From Wolbachia pipientis (GTDB lineage: Bacteria; Pseudomonadota; Alphaproteobacteria; Rickettsiales; Anaplasmataceae): a stretch of 10,188 bases of DNA. Made by a program: the position numbers and the translations under genes. The stretch lies in the NCBI RefSeq assembly GCF_023661085.1, contig NZ_JAHDJT010000040.1, positions 1 to 10,188 on the forward strand, in the 5' to 3' direction. The notes below the pieces were generated by a model. That model saw only the letters and a program-made list of their open reading frames with translations, was not told the DNA's origin and made no database searches. Shown here piece by piece: positions 10,028 through 10,188 of the stretch. Numbering within the stretch: the stretch's first letter is position 1; each line of letters opens with the position of its first letter.

Positions 10028-10188
10028 ATGAAAGGTAATTTATCCTTTATAAGTGTTATTTTAAGTTTTATTCGCAAGTTAATCGGTATGTTTAATATTA
10101 AGAAGACCAAACAATTCGCTGTAAATCAATACAATAATCTCTATAGAGAAGCAACAGCACTTTTCGAAACGTCCAAAAACCTATTAAA
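10028..10188 (+). CDS. 5' end of an unidentified ORF, cut by the window edge
   Basis: I do not recognise this protein. From the ATG at 10028 the frame is open for 53 codons to the end of the window. The visible part starts MKGNLSFISVILSFIRKLIG, an amphipathic or weakly hydrophobic N-terminus, then turns polar (NIKKTKQFAVNQYNNLYREA). AAGGG at 10013-10017 lies ten bases upstream, an acceptable ribosome binding site. The same frame is open upstream from an ATG at 9944 (MKKILHNIKCFKNQVYSKM, then IVSAKGI), ending in TAA at 10022-10024, one codon before the ATG used here. The gene may therefore once have started at 9944 and been split by a nonsense codon, or the upstream part is chance. The rest of the protein is needed to judge. 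Confidence 0.5.
   Translation, partial: MKGNLSFISVILSFIRKLIGMFNIKKTKQFAVNQYNNLYREATALFETSKNLL

Overview
The window comes from an AT-rich, reduced alphaproteobacterial genome of the Rickettsiales, and I read it as Wolbachia. The reasons are a linked 23S-5S rRNA pair with no 16S or tRNAs beside it, scattered pst and ATP synthase genes, alphaproteobacterial-type PstC, FumC and fructose-6-phosphate aldolase/transaldolase proteins, and short degraded repeats that resemble Wolbachia intergenic elements. The species call rests on recognition, not on a database search.

Left part (1-2013): fumC (class II fumarase) is read rightward from an ATG at 228 behind a strong ribosome binding site. In front of it are a 16-codon reading frame and a probable repeat remnant. 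fumC converges on a small predicted secreted protein on the minus strand, and the two stop codons abut. A repeat-like hairpin segment follows.

Middle part (2014-5672), all on the minus strand: pstC (phosphate permease), then a hairpin with a T-run, then atpD-atpC-fsa. This is the F1 beta and epsilon subunits followed closely by a small aldolase/transaldolase. atpD has its own candidate promoter, and the hairpin falls in its leader.

The plus strand resumes at 5787 with rpmH (44 aa) and rnpA. rnpA has no conventional start codon in its main frame. A start overlapping the end of rpmH reaches that frame only by a -1 shift at a run of nine A, which contains an A-AAA-AAG heptamer in the right phase. 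A 90-aa orphan ORF follows.

Right part (6703-9830), minus strand: 5S and 23S rRNA genes, each enclosed by long inverted repeats that look like processing stems, with two TTGACA elements upstream of 23S. The 23S macrolide-binding loop carries non-E. coli bases at positions equivalent to 2057 and 2059. Beyond the divergent rRNA promoter, a rightward ORF of unknown function runs off the end.

Together the genes are core housekeeping: TCA cycle, sugar-phosphate interconversion, ATP synthesis, phosphate uptake, translation and tRNA processing. I see no mobile element with a transposase, no CRISPR array, no phage genes and no clear new multi-gene system. The most notable points are the rnpA frameshift, the 23S loop bases and the rRNA processing stems.
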